A DNA stretch of 64,000 bases from an uncultured Chryseobacterium sp. (GCF_936933875.1 NZ_CAKZIK010000085.1:1-64000), one strand, 5' to 3'; numbered from the stretch's first letter, positions 49,609-59,001 are shown. Made by a program: numbers and translations. Notes: generated by a model from the sequence alone, not told the origin.

Positions 49609-51675
49609 TCAGACTTTTGCTTTCAGATATTTATAAGTTTCAATCTGAGAGCGGAAGTCCTGTTCATTTTTTTCATGTTCCACGTATTCGTTGCTGAGGT
49701 TTTTATCCAAAATCCTTGCTTTTACATTATCACTAAGCTGAATTTCCAGAATGTCGAGCAATTCTTTTTTGAGGTTTTTCTGTTTAATCGGCACAGCTGC
49801 TTCAATTCTGTAATCCAGGTTTCGTGTCATCCAGTCTGCGGATGAAATATAAATATCTTCAGCGCCTCTGTTATAAAAATACATCACTCTTGCGTGTTCC
49901 AGATATTCATCAACAATAGAGATTGCACGAATTTTCTTCTTGAAATCTTTCTGGTTTACTGCACAGTAAATTCCACGCACAATCAATTTAATTTCCACGC
50001 CCACTTTTGCTGCTTCGTACAGTTTTCTAATGCATTCGCGGTCGCTAAGGGAATTTACTTTAATAATCATTTCTGCTTTTCTTCCGGCTTTGGCTTCAGC
50101 AATTTCTTTATCAATATGCCAAAAGATTTTTTCACGCATAAATGGAGAAGAAACCAACAAACTTTTACAGTGTTTAAGCGTTTCGGCAGGATCTTCTTTG
50201 GGTTTTCTCAAAGCGGAAAACACTTTATTGATGTCTGCCATTATTCCTCTGTCGGAAGTCATCAACAAATGGTCTCCATAAATTCGAGCGGTCTTTTCAT
50301 TAAAATTTCCGGTGCTTACAAAACCATACTGAAATGTTTTTCCGTGTACGCGTTTTTTAATAACGCATAATTTTGCATGGACTTTTCTGTTCGGTATTCC
50401 GGTGAGTACTTTTATTCCTTCCTGTTCCAAAATTTCTTTCCATTCCAAATTACTTTCTTCATCAAATCTTGCCCTAAGTTCCAACATTACCGTTACCTCC
50501 TTTCCATTTCTGGCGGCGCCAATTAAAGCATTAATAATTTTGGAATTACTGGCTAAACGGTATGCTGTTATTTGAATGGATTTTACATCCGGATCCATTG
50601 CAGATTCGCGCAAAAGGTCTGTAACAGGACGATAATCGTGATAAGGGAAAGTAAGAAGAACATCTTCTTTTAAAATAACTTCTGTAATACGTTGATCATT
50701 AGGGAATTTAGGATGAAGGAAAGAGGTTCGCTCTTCCGGTTTTTTAGATTGTTTAAAAACATCTGGAAAATCCATAAAATGGCGGAAATTGTGGATTTTT
50801 CCACCCGGAATAATACTGTCACGCTTGGTAAGATTTAATTTTCTAATCAGAAATTCCAAAAGCGCTTTGTCCATATTTTTGTCGAAGGTAAAACGCGTTG
50901 GTTTTCCTTTACGACGGTTTTTAACTCCCTTCGAAATTTTGTCTGCTAACGTGGTTCTAATGTCATTGTCAAGGTCGAATTCTGCATCTTTGGTTATTTT
51001 AAAAGCATGCGCTTCATAATCATCATACCCAAAAAAGTTGAAAATTTCCGGCAGCATAAACGTAATCACATCTTCCAAAAGCATCACATTTTTTTCGCCA
51101 TTTTCAGATGGCAACATCACAAAACGACCAATAAAGCGCGTAGGCATCTCGATAATTGCAAAACTGCTTTCGTATTGCCAGTTTTTTCTGCGCATCGCAA
51201 CACCCAAATAAAGGCTTTTATCCCGTAAATAGGGCATTGGTTTATTTTCCTGAAGCATAATGGGAACCACATGAGATTCTACCACTTCATCAAAATATTC
51301 TTTTACAAATTTTTTATGCTCAGCATTCAGGTTTTTAGCATTTTTAATGAACACTTTCTGTTCAGCCATTTCTTCCTGAATTTTCTTCCAGATTTTATCG
51401 AAAGTTTTCTGCTGCTCAATAGCGATATCATTTATTCTCGCCAAAATTTTCGATGGTGGCTGAAAAAAAGAATCTGTAATAAACTTATCTTTAAATTCCA
51501 TGGCACGTCGTAAACCGGCTACACGAACACGGAAAAACTCATCCAAATTATTAGAAAAAATTCCCAAAAAACGGATTCTTAAAGCCAAAGGAACAGTTTG
51601 ATCCATTGCTTCCTGTAGAACACGTTCGTTAAAAGCCAACCAAGTGACATCTCTAGGATTGAAAAGTTGTGACAT
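49609..51675 (-). CDS. ppk1: polyphosphate kinase 1
   Basis: A 688-residue enzyme that polymerises the gamma-phosphate of ATP into polyphosphate, reversibly. N-terminal RDVTWLAFNERVLQEA, the head domain, and two phospholipase D-like catalytic domains are present; the phosphorylated histidine lies in NRKVHAKLCVI, with SVSTGNFNEKTARIYGDH-type sequence after it (read here as FVSTGNFNEKTARIYGDH). I use the ATG at 51675; a TTG at 51699 is rejected. The Ppx-type gene follows in the same direction. Confidence 0.94.
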   Translation of the reverse strand: MSQLFNPRDVTWLAFNERVLQEAMDQTVPLALRIRFLGIFSNNLDEFFRVRVAGLRRAMEFKDKFITDSFFQPPSKILARINDIAIEQQKTFDKIWKKIQEEMAEQKVFIKNAKNLNAEHKKFVKEYFDEVVESHVVPIMLQENKPMPYLRDKSLYLGVAMRRKNWQYESSFAIIEMPTRFIGRFVMLPSENGEKNVMLLEDVITFMLPEIFNFFGYDDYEAHAFKITKDAEFDLDNDIRTTLADKISKGVKNRRKGKPTRFTFDKNMDKALLEFLIRKLNLTKRDSIIPGGKIHNFRHFMDFPDVFKQSKKPEERTSFLHPKFPNDQRITEVILKEDVLLTFPYHDYRPVTDLLRESAMDPDVKSIQITAYRLASNSKIINALIGAARNGKEVTVMLELRARFDEESNLEWKEILEQEGIKVLTGIPNRKVHAKLCVIKKRVHGKTFQYGFVSTGNFNEKTARIYGDHLLMTSDRGIMADINKVFSALRKPKEDPAETLKHCKSLLVSSPFMREKIFWHIDKEIAEAKAGRKAEMIIKVNSLSDRECIRKLYEAAKVGVEIKLIVRGIYCAVNQKDFKKKIRAISIVDEYLEHARVMYFYNRGAEDIYISSADWMTRNLDYRIEAAVPIKQKNLKKELLDILEIQLSDNVKARILDKNLSNEYVEHEKNEQDFRSQIETYKYLKAKV

Positions 51676-51933
51676 TTTTCTTTTGTTGAATTTCCTCAAA
51701 AATACGGATTTTAAGACAGATTCTTATGATTTCAGCCATATAACCTGTGCTAAATTTTCGTTAATTTTGAAACAAGCCCAAATCATACCTTCAACAAATT
51801 CTTTTTAAAAACAAAATCGCAAAACATAACTTGATGAACGAGAATATCCTGTTTCGTGAAGAGGAGAAGGCTCTATTTTCAAAAATTGATTCGTAGTTCG
51901 TTCCTCACTCCTCGCACCGAAAGCGCTATGTTA

Positions 51934-52082
51934 TAGCCCTGATTTACTCTGTATTTTTATTTTTTTTGATGGAATCGTCAAAACTCGTTCCTCGTTTTGA
52001 ACGGCATGCTTGAGCTCTTTTTGGCGGAACTTGAAAAGAACTTGAGCAAAAAAGCGAGTAGCGAAATCAGGTTCCCGGCTCC
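51934..52082 (+). repeat. hairpin-cored intergenic element, TAGCCC/GGCTCC type
   Basis: The left flank TAGCCCTGATT and the right flank CAGGTTCCCGGCTCC match the element at 10902-10986. The interior is longer, with CTCAAG-type inverted pieces (GCTTGAGCTCTTTTT, then AACTTGAGCAAAAAAGC). Confidence 0.6.
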
Positions 52083-52083
52083 T

Positions 52084-52106
52084 TCCTTCGACTCCGCTCA
52101 GGATGA
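52084..52106 (-). repeat. CTGAGC/GTCGAAG interspersed repeat
   Basis: On the minus strand, TCATCCTGAGCGGAGTCGAA then GGA. It abuts the end of the hairpin-cored element. Confidence 0.7.
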
Positions 52107-52202
52107 AAAATTTTGACACGCGATTTCGACTGATTTCATCAACATTCTGTCAATTTGTCACAATTTTGTGCTTGGTATATTTTTAGAGAATTTGGTAGCA
52201 AC

Positions 52203-52225
52203 GCTTGAGTATGTTCAGCGTGACA
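52203..52225 (-). repeat. degenerate CTGAGC/GTCGAAG repeat
   Basis: On the minus strand, TGTCACGCTGAACATACTCA then AGC; a decayed copy within the dnaK leader. Confidence 0.4.
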
Positions 52226-52258
52226 ATCATTAATAGAAAATTAAAAAATATAAATAAC

Positions 52259-54151
52259 ATGAGTAAAATTATTGGAATAGATTTAGGAACAACCAACTCT
52301 TGTGTTGCCGTAATGGAGGGAAAAGACCCTGTTGTAATTCCTAATGCAGAAGGGAAAAGAACAACGCCTTCTGTTGTAGCATTTACGAAAGACGGTGAAA
52401 GATTGGTAGGTGATCCTGCTAAAAGACAGGCGGTTACAAATCCTCACAACACGGTTTATTCAATCAAAAGATTTATCGGGACACACTTCAAAGATGATGC
52501 TAAAGAGGTATCAAGAGTTCCTTACACCGTGGTTGCTGGACCGAACGATACAGTAAAAGTTAAAATTGACGACAGAGAATATACACCACAGGAAATTTCA
52601 GCAATGATTCTTCAGAAAATGAAGAAAACAGCGGAAGATTATCTTGGAACTGAAGTAACAAGAGCGGTAATTACAGTTCCGGCTTACTTCAACGATTCTC
52701 AAAGACAGGCTACAAAAGAAGCGGGAGAAATTGCAGGTTTGAAGGTGGAAAGAATTATCAACGAACCAACTGCGGCTGCGCTTGCTTACGGTTTGGATAA
52801 AAACCACAAAGACCAAAAAATTGCGGTTTATGACCTTGGAGGTGGAACATTCGATATTTCTATCCTTGATTTGGGCGACGGTGTTTTCGAAGTTTTGTCT
52901 ACAAATGGTGACACGCATTTAGGTGGTGATGATTTTGACGATGTAATTATCAACTGGTTGGTTGACGAATTTAAAAATGAAGAAGGCGTAGATTTGAAAG
53001 CGGATCCAATCGCACTTCAGCGTTTGAAAGAAGCGGCCGAAAAAGCAAAAATTGAACTTTCTGCAACTACGCAAACAGAAATCAACCTTCCTTATATCAC
53101 AGCGACTGCGACAGGTCCAAAACACTTGGTGAAAACGTTGACGAGAGCGAAATTTGAGCAACTTTCCGAAGATTTGGTAAGACGTTCAATGGAGCCTTGT
53201 AAAAAAGCGTTATCTGATGCTGGTTTGCAAACTTCTGACATTGATGAGGTAATTTTAGTGGGTGGTTCTACAAGAATTCCAATCATCCAAGAACAGGTTG
53301 AAAAATTCTTCGGTAAAAAACCGTCAAAAGGCGTAAATCCTGACGAAGTTGTGGCTATTGGTGCCGCAATTCAGGGGGGAGTTTTAACCGGTGATGTGAA
53401 AGACGTTCTTTTATTAGACGTTACACCGCTTTCATTGGGTATTGAAACAATGGGTTCAGTTTTCACGAAATTAATTGAAGCGAACACCACCATTCCAACC
53501 AAAAAATCTGAGGTTTTCTCAACAGCTAGCGATAATCAGCCTGCAGTAAGCATTAGAGTTGGACAGGGTGAAAGACCAATGTTTAACGACAACAAGGAAA
53601 TCGGTAGATTTGACTTGACTGATATTCCACCTGCACCAAGAGGTGTTCCTCAAATCGAAGTAACTTTTGATATTGATGCGAACGGTATTTTGAGCGTTTC
53701 TGCGAAAGATAAAGGAACAGGTAAGGAGCAGTCGATTAAAATTCAGGCATCTTCAGGACTTTCTGACGAGGAAATCGAAAGAATGAAGAAAGAAGCAGAA
53801 CAAAATTCTGCTGCCGATGCGAAGAAAAAAGAAGAAGTTGAAGTTTTCAACAAAGCCGACGGTTTGATTTTCCAAACTGAAAAGCAATTGAAAGAATTTG
53901 GCGACAAACTTTCAGCAGACAAAAAGTCAGCAATCGAAACTGCGGTTGCAGAATTGAAAACTGCTTTCGAAGCAAAAGACGCAGAAGCTACAAAAACCAA
54001 AACCGAAGCGTTAGACGCAGCTTGGATGGCCGCCTCCGAAGAAATGTACGCAGCTGGTCAACAAGCACAAGGTGCAGATGCTGGTCAATCTCAAGGTCAA
54101 GCAAACAGTGCAGATGATGTGCAAGATGCTGACTTCGAAGAGGTGAAGTAA
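52259..54151 (+). CDS. dnaK: chaperone protein DnaK (Hsp70)
   Basis: A 630-residue ATP-dependent chaperone. KIIGIDLGTTNSCVAVMEG opens the nucleotide-binding domain, with VPAYFNDSQRQATKEAG, YDLGGGTFDISIL and VGGSTRIPIIQ following; the substrate-binding domain contains VTPLSLGIETMG, and the C-terminal tail is glutamine/glycine-rich ending DVQDADFEEVK, as is typical. I use the ATG at 52259; a TTG-started extension at 52205 covers a repeat copy. dnaJ and grpE are not adjacent. A strong terminator follows, and beyond it the mobile element begins. Confidence 0.98.
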   Translation: MSKIIGIDLGTTNSCVAVMEGKDPVVIPNAEGKRTTPSVVAFTKDGERLVGDPAKRQAVTNPHNTVYSIKRFIGTHFKDDAKEVSRVPYTVVAGPNDTVKVKIDDREYTPQEISAMILQKMKKTAEDYLGTEVTRAVITVPAYFNDSQRQATKEAGEIAGLKVERIINEPTAAALAYGLDKNHKDQKIAVYDLGGGTFDISILDLGDGVFEVLSTNGDTHLGGDDFDDVIINWLVDEFKNEEGVDLKADPIALQRLKEAAEKAKIELSATTQTEINLPYITATATGPKHLVKTLTRAKFEQLSEDLVRRSMEPCKKALSDAGLQTSDIDEVILVGGSTRIPIIQEQVEKFFGKKPSKGVNPDEVVAIGAAIQGGVLTGDVKDVLLLDVTPLSLGIETMGSVFTKLIEANTTIPTKKSEVFSTASDNQPAVSIRVGQGERPMFNDNKEIGRFDLTDIPPAPRGVPQIEVTFDIDANGILSVSAKDKGTGKEQSIKIQASSGLSDEEIERMKKEAEQNSAADAKKKEEVEVFNKADGLIFQTEKQLKEFGDKLSADKKSAIETAVAELKTAFEAKDAEATKTKTEALDAAWMAASEEMYAAGQQAQGADAGQSQGQANSADDVQDADFEEVK

Positions 54152-54185
54152 TCGCCGATTACAATCAATCAGAAATAATCATAAG

Positions 54186-54219
54186 ATCGCTGTAAATGAG
54201 TAATTTACAGCGATTTTTT
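54186..54219 (+). terminator. terminator of dnaK
   Basis: Perfect 12-bp stem (ATCGCTGTAAAT with ATTTACAGCGAT) around GAGTA, followed by T5. Confidence 0.92.
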
Positions 54220-54266
54220 ATTTTTGACAATTATTGAAAATGCTTGATTTTGATCGATTTTTATAC

Positions 54267-54274
54267 TATTTTTG
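54267..54274 (+). promoter_or_regulatory. candidate -7 element before the recombination genes
   Basis: TATTTTTG lies about 105 bases before the first gene of the element, followed by the GCCTTA repeat cluster in the leader. Confidence 0.35.
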
Positions 54275-54291
54275 TAACATATTTGTACCGC

Positions 54292-54348
54292 GCCTTAAAT
54301 GCGGATAATGTGCGCCTTATTAGGACTTATTTAGCCTTAATTGCCTTA
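54292..54348. repeat. four GCCTTA direct repeats at the left end of the element
   Basis: GCCTTA occurs at 54292-54297, 54314-54319, 54334-54339 and 54343-54348, two of them as GCGCCTTA. They sit between the dnaK terminator and the first element gene. Arm-type binding sites of the recombinase or operator sites of the HTH protein are the obvious possibilities. Confidence 0.6.
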
Positions 54349-54379
54349 AAATGCACGTAAACCGAAAAATAATTTTTTA

Positions 54380-54946
54380 ATGGGTTTTAGTCAACTGAAA
54401 ATTCCGAAACTATGTGAGTTCTGCGAAAAACCTTTCGAAGCAAAAACTGTTTCGACAAGATTTTGTTCTAAATATTGTTCGGAGAAACAAGGAAGACGAC
54501 AGAAACAGTTAGACAAGGAAGTGAAGGAGAAGCAATCTCTTTTAGAAAAAAAGAGTAATAGAATTGCTGAAATTCAAACACGACCGTATATTTCTGTTAG
54601 TGAAGCTGTGATGCTTTATGGAATTTCGAAGGATACCATCCATAGATTAATCAAAAATGGAAAGATTCCTGCGCATAATTTTGGACACCGACTTACAAGA
54701 GTAAGCAAATTTGACTTAGAATTATTGTTCACTCCTGCAGACAACTTTGTGGAAGCACAAAAAGAAGAAAATAGAGATTTTGAAGTTGGGAACTGCTATA
54801 CGATTTCAGAGATTAGTGAGAAATATAAAGCAAATCCCAGCACCGTAAGTAATGTGATTAAGAAAAATAAAATTCCAACAAAACAAGTCGGAAGTTTTGT
54901 GTACGTTCCTAAAAGATACATTGATGAAATTTTTGATCCAAAATGA
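54380..54946 (+). CDS. zinc-ribbon and double helix-turn-helix protein, excisionase-like
   Basis: A 188-residue protein. Residues 12-34 carry a C-x2-C...C-x3-C zinc-binding cluster (CEFCEKPF, RFCSKYC), then a lysine/glutamine-rich helix, then two helix-turn-helix segments of the MerR/excisionase kind (ISVSEAVMLYGISKDTIHRLIKNGKIPAHNF at about 76-105 and YTISEISEKYKANPSTVSNVIKKNKIPTKQV at about 140-168). It overlaps the recombinase gene by four bases, so it probably controls direction of recombination or recombinase expression. Confidence 0.82.
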   Translation: MGFSQLKIPKLCEFCEKPFEAKTVSTRFCSKYCSEKQGRRQKQLDKEVKEKQSLLEKKSNRIAEIQTRPYISVSEAVMLYGISKDTIHRLIKNGKIPAHNFGHRLTRVSKFDLELLFTPADNFVEAQKEENRDFEVGNCYTISEISEKYKANPSTVSNVIKKNKIPTKQVGSFVYVPKRYIDEIFDPK

Positions 54947-56193
54947 AACAAAAATTAATAAGAACAAAAGTCACGGTAAGACTCAGAAAGTCTGAATATC
55001 GAAAAGAATGGTATATCTACTTGGAAAGTTATCCGGTAATTGTGGCAGGAAAAGCGGAAGTTCAGAGAATTCGTGAGTATCTAAACAGAACTGTTACCAC
55101 CGTTGAGTTTGATAAGAAAAGAGTTGCAAGAAAGACTGAAAATTCCATTTCCTTTAAGCCGAAAAGGGACGATAATGGTGTTATCATTTGCAAAAGTGAT
55201 CTTGATAAGGAAACTATGTTTTATGCGGATTCTGTACGAAAAATCAGACAGAGGGAATATGATAAAAAAAATATTTACAATGAAGTTGATTTGCTGCAGG
55301 AGGCATTGAATGAAAAAAGACAGGAGAACTTTATTGACTACTTTAAATCTCTGATTAAAAGACGACATAAAAACAGTTCGGATTCCATCAAAGTTAATTG
55401 GGAAAGGTCGCTTGAGTTTCTTAAATCTTATGGTGATGATTTTATACCGTTTGGAAAGATTGATATGAAATTTTGTGAAAATTATAAAACCTTTCTTTTG
55501 AGCGCACCACTTGGCGGAAACAAAAAGGGAACATTGTCGCAAAACAGTGCTGCAACGTATTTCTCGATCTTCAAAGCAGTATTGAAACAAGCTTTTATCG
55601 ACGATTATTTCTTAACTGATATTTCCGCAAAATTGAAAGGAATTTCTGAAATAGAATCCCGAAGAGAATATTTAACTATTGATGAACTGAACACATTGGT
55701 GGAAACTCCGTGCGACTATGAGGTTTTAAAGCGTGCAGCACTTTTTTCAGCATTAACAGGGTTGCGACTTTCCGATATTCAGAAATTGAAGTGGGAAGAA
55801 ATAAGCATGGAAAATGATGCACCGCGTATTCATTTTACCCAGCAAAAGACTAAAGTTGTGGAATATATGCCCATCTCTGCGCAAGCGCTGCAACTTTGTG
55901 GCAAAAGGAAATCATCAACAACGTTAGTTTTTAGTGGACTTCCTGATTCAGCATGGATCTCCCGACCTTTAAAAAAATGGATTACATCCGCAGGAATTAT
56001 CAAGAAAATTACATTTCACAATTTTCGACACACTTTTGCGACCTTGCAACTTTCTAGCGGAACCGATATTTACACAGTTTCGAAAATGCTTGGACATACC
56101 AATGTGAGGACAACGCAGGTTTATGCGAAAGTGGTGGATGAGAAGAAAAATCAAGCGGCAGAAGCGATACAATTGAAAACACTAAAAAATTAG
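54943..56193 (+). CDS. tyrosine recombinase (site-specific integrase)
   Basis: A 416-residue integrase that moves the element in and out of the chromosome. An N-terminal arm-binding part and a SAM-like core-binding domain (about residues 125-235) precede the catalytic domain with Arg275 in LTGLRL, Lys302, His359 and Arg362 in FHNFRHTFA, His385 in MLGHTNV and the nucleophile Tyr394 in TQVYAKV. All catalytic residues are present. It is coupled by ATGA overlap to the HTH gene. Confidence 0.95.
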   Translation: MKQKLIRTKVTVRLRKSEYRKEWYIYLESYPVIVAGKAEVQRIREYLNRTVTTVEFDKKRVARKTENSISFKPKRDDNGVIICKSDLDKETMFYADSVRKIRQREYDKKNIYNEVDLLQEALNEKRQENFIDYFKSLIKRRHKNSSDSIKVNWERSLEFLKSYGDDFIPFGKIDMKFCENYKTFLLSAPLGGNKKGTLSQNSAATYFSIFKAVLKQAFIDDYFLTDISAKLKGISEIESRREYLTIDELNTLVETPCDYEVLKRAALFSALTGLRLSDIQKLKWEEISMENDAPRIHFTQQKTKVVEYMPISAQALQLCGKRKSSTTLVFSGLPDSAWISRPLKKWITSAGIIKKITFHNFRHTFATLQLSSGTDIYTVSKMLGHTNVRTTQVYAKVVDEKKNQAAEAIQLKTLKN

Positions 56194-56198
56194 TATTT

Positions 56199-57020
56199 AT
56201 GAACCGTAAAAATCGCGATTATGTTCTGCAGTATTTTTTAGTAATTATCGCTTGTGTACTAGTAGGATTCATTTCCAGATACTTTTATCGGAAAGAATCT
56301 AATGATGATTTCGGCGGAACTATTATTTTTTGGGGAGCTGCCGGATTTGCATTTGTGATATATTTACTGATTATTGTTTTACTTGATGAATTTTTGGAGA
56401 AAACTAATTTTGTAGAATGGGTAAGAAAAAAGGTGGTTAAAGAAAATGTATTTGATTCAGAAGAATTGATAGATTGCAATAATCAATCTAAAAATGAAAT
56501 TACTGAAGTTTCTAATGCGGAATCTCAGACAAAAGAAAAAGAAATCGTCGAATTTTTACCTTCCAAAGAAACAGGAACTTTATCAGAATCTGAAATAGGG
56601 AATGATTCAGTAAAGGATTTTAATAAAATCAGAACCCAACAACAAGTTTTGCTCGATAAAAAGAAACAAAATAAACTGGACGTTGCATTAGATTATACAA
56701 GGAAGAAATTTGCTTTGTACACAAATGATGAAGATCTTTCAATTTTATGTGACGCAATAAAAAATTATTCCGACCAAAAGTATATTTCGGAAGATGTTTC
56801 AATCACAACAACAGAACTTTCCAATTTAGACCTCTATCATTTTGGATGGAATATTTGGAATTATTTCAAAGTGAGCAATCAGGATTCTATTGCAAAATTT
56901 TTGAAATCGGTTTTTGTTTCTTTGAAAGATGTGGAACAAGGCAGCATCAAATCGCATCTTCGGGATGATGAAAAAAAGGGAATTATTAAGATTGAGGAGA
57001 TCACTGATCTAGTAAATTAA
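56199..57020 (+). CDS. membrane protein of the mobile element, unknown function
   Basis: A 273-residue protein starting five bases after the recombinase stop. Two N-terminal membrane helices (about residues 10-28 and 43-62) precede an acidic, low-complexity stretch (about 85-155) and a helical C-terminal domain (about 160-273: LDVALDYTRKKFALYTNDEDLSILCDAIKNY). I do not recognise the family. Co-transcription with the recombinase suggests a role in the element, for example entry exclusion or regulation, but this is a guess. Confidence 0.75.
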   Translation: MNRKNRDYVLQYFLVIIACVLVGFISRYFYRKESNDDFGGTIIFWGAAGFAFVIYLLIIVLLDEFLEKTNFVEWVRKKVVKENVFDSEELIDCNNQSKNEITEVSNAESQTKEKEIVEFLPSKETGTLSESEIGNDSVKDFNKIRTQQQVLLDKKKQNKLDVALDYTRKKFALYTNDEDLSILCDAIKNYSDQKYISEDVSITTTELSNLDLYHFGWNIWNYFKVSNQDSIAKFLKSVFVSLKDVEQGSIKSHLRDDEKKGIIKIEEITDLVN

Positions 57021-57484
57021 TTTTGATTAGGATTAGAAACTAATTGAAAAAAAATTCTAAAAAAAACTAAGAGGGGTTCATCTTTTTAGTTTTTTAAATC
57101 AACTTGAAATCAGGTATTTACAAAGATATTTTCGTGAAATATGTCGCAAATTTATCCAATATTTGCGACACTTTATTTTTTTGTGTCTGCTTTAATTGAT
57201 GATTTCTTCCGCAGTATGAAAATACTAGACGGTGTCTCCTAAATTCTCTGGTTGAAAAACATATCGAAATTCGGATTTTTCATCAGATCATTAATTGCGA
57301 ATACACTGCGTTCGTAATTGTGTTTACTTTTTTTCGATCTTATATTTCCTTCCAAGTTCTTTTTTACTAATAAAAATTAAAAACAAAAGTGTTTCATAAG
57401 TGATTTCTCTGTGATTACGTGTTTATCGGCATCACAGAGAAATCACTTTTTTTCTTTGCACCATAATAATTAAAATCAATCATT
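57021..57484. other. 464-bp gene-free region in the mobile element
   Basis: No gene of credible size. It contains a weak terminator-like hairpin (about 57060-57098, AAAAACTAA with TTAGTTTTT), a small hairpin AATTGCGAA/TTCGTAATT (57293-57319) and a perfect terminator-like stem at 57398-57453. A structured leader, a small RNA ending at that stem, or regulatory DNA for the replication/mobilization genes are possible. Confidence 0.55.
57398..57453 (+). terminator. perfect 18-bp hairpin with T tract before the mobilization operon
   Basis: AAGTGATTTCTCTGTGAT (57398-57415) and its exact complement (57431-57448) flank a 15-base loop, followed by T tract. It has all features of an intrinsic terminator but the nearest upstream gene ends 378 bases earlier. 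It ends about 32 bases before the next start codon. Confidence 0.75.
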
Positions 57485-57826
57485 ATGGAACACAAAGAAA
57501 TTTCATTTGAAAACCTACCAAGTGCGGTTGCGCATTTGAACAACCAAGTCGAGGAACTTAAGGAGCTTATCCTGCGAAGAGAATTGGCTTCCATTCCTCA
57601 AAAGAAAACACCAATTGACATTGACCGAGCTTGCGAAATTATCGGAAAAGCAAAACCGACAGTTTATACATTAGTGAGAACTCGCCAGATTCCGTGTTAC
57701 AAAAGTGGAAAGAAACTTTATTTTTTCGAAGATGAATTGCTTGAATGGATTCGCAACGGAAGAAGAAAAACGATGGTTGAAATTGAAGCAGAGGCTGCGA
57801 AAAATTTCAGACGAAATAGAGGTTAA
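57485..57826 (+). CDS. helix-turn-helix protein, excisionase family
   Basis: A 113-residue DNA-binding protein. A coiled N-terminus (LNNQVEELKELILRRE) precedes a MerR/Xis-type helix-turn-helix (IDIDRACEIIGKAKPTVYTLVRTRQIPCYKSGKKLYFFEDELLEWI, residues about 45-95). Proteins of this kind stand at the head of Bacteroidota mobile-element replication/mobilization operons. The VirE-type gene follows five bases after its stop. Confidence 0.9.
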   Translation: MEHKEISFENLPSAVAHLNNQVEELKELILRRELASIPQKKTPIDIDRACEIIGKAKPTVYTLVRTRQIPCYKSGKKLYFFEDELLEWIRNGRRKTMVEIEAEAAKNFRRNRG

Positions 57827-57831
57827 AGGCT

Positions 57832-59001
57832 ATGGATACTGAAGTAGAACTCTATAAAAGCAGTAAAGGTTCGGTCACGGTTTTCGACAAAATAATAAAA
57901 TATATCGGAAAGAAATACCAACTCCGCTTCAACGAAATCGCCTTGGAATTCGAGATAAAGACAGATAATGACGATTGGACTGAGTTGAACTTGAACTCGC
58001 TGTACATCGAACTTACTCAGGCGGGAATCAACATCGCTTTCAACAAACTTGAAATACTGATGCGAAGCCATTTGATTCCGGTATTCAATCCATTCGAGAG
58101 CTACTTTCAAAACCTTCAAAAATGGGACGGCGAAAACCATATCCAAAGATTGACAAGTTTTGTCAAGACAACAGATACGGAATCTTTCCAAATCCATTTT
58201 GAAAAATGGTTGACAAGGTCAGTCTTGTGTGCATTGAAAAGAGGTTACATCAACAAACAATGCTTCGTCCTCTACAATACCAAGCAAAACAGTGGAAAGA
58301 CAAGTTTTTTGAGATTCCTGATTCCGCCAAGTTTGGAGAAATACTACACAGAAGACATTGGCGTGGACAAAGACGGACTTATTGCGCTCTGCAAAAACTT
58401 CATCATCAATATCGATGAACTTTCGGTGATGTCCAAAACGGATGTCAATATTTTGAAGGCGTTTATTTCGAAGAACACGGTGAATGCAAGATTACCCTAT
58501 GACAGAAAATCATCTTTGATGTTTAGAACTTCGTCTTTCTGCGGTTCAACCAACCGCTCCGATTTCTTGACCGATGAAACAGGAAGTGTGCGATGGATCA
58601 TTTTTGAAGTCCTGGAAATTGATTTTGGTTATTCCAAAGAAATCGACATTAACCAAGTTTGGGCTCAAGCGTATCACAATGCTTTTGAAAGGAAAGATTA
58701 CAATCCCGAACTTACTGCGGAAGACCTTATCGAAAATGAAAAACGAAACGAAAAATTCAAACAGGTCAGTTTGGAGCAGGAAATCCTCATCACACATTTT
58801 GAAAAATCAGAAAACAAAAACGACTTCCTCACCGCAACCGAAATTATGCTCGCAATGAGCAATGCTTTGGGAGTGAGAATGAACAATGTCAAAATCGGAA
58901 AAGCATTGACCGCCTTAAACTTTGAAAGGATAAAGCATTCTAAAAAGCAGGTTTATGGCTACTTAATCAAAAGAAAAATTGAGAACGAAAAAAATGAATG
59001 A
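57832..59001 (+). CDS. VirE-type (virulence-associated E) P-loop ATPase
   Basis: A 389-residue protein of the VapE/VirE family, a superfamily 3-like helicase/ATPase often paired with primases in mobile elements. The P-loop is NTKQNSGKTSFLRF; the following NFIINIDELSVMSK supplies Walker B and downstream FCGSTNRSDFLTD the sensor-like segment. Only the ATPase part is present; the primase-like part seems to be the separate Toprim protein downstream. The start lies five bases after the HTH gene. Roles in replication of the excised element are inferred. Confidence 0.9.
   Translation: MDTEVELYKSSKGSVTVFDKIIKYIGKKYQLRFNEIALEFEIKTDNDDWTELNLNSLYIELTQAGINIAFNKLEILMRSHLIPVFNPFESYFQNLQKWDGENHIQRLTSFVKTTDTESFQIHFEKWLTRSVLCALKRGYINKQCFVLYNTKQNSGKTSFLRFLIPPSLEKYYTEDIGVDKDGLIALCKNFIINIDELSVMSKTDVNILKAFISKNTVNARLPYDRKSSLMFRTSSFCGSTNRSDFLTDETGSVRWIIFEVLEIDFGYSKEIDINQVWAQAYHNAFERKDYNPELTAEDLIENEKRNEKFKQVSLEQEILITHFEKSENKNDFLTATEIMLAMSNALGVRMNNVKIGKALTALNFERIKHSKKQVYGYLIKRKIENEKNE

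Larger units (their letters stand above)
51676..52258. other. 583-bp gene-free region between ppk1 and dnaK
   Basis: No credible gene. The minus strand has a TATTTTTG candidate -7 element for ppk1 at 51697-51704. A hairpin-cored element occupies 51934-52082 and two CTGAGC/GTCGAAG repeats flank it downstream (52084-52106 and 52203-52225). A candidate dnaK promoter (TTTG at 52154-52157, TATATTTT at 52176-52183, spacing 18) lies between them. No CIRCE-type inverted repeat is visible. Confidence 0.6.

Noticed and set aside
52205..52258. TTG-started extension of DnaK
   Set aside because: DnaK always begins with the short MSK-IIGIDLGT start; the extension overlaps a repeat copy.
52084..52258. CIRCE element for HrcA control of dnaK
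   Set aside because: The TTAGCACTC-N9-GAGTGCTAA motif is absent.
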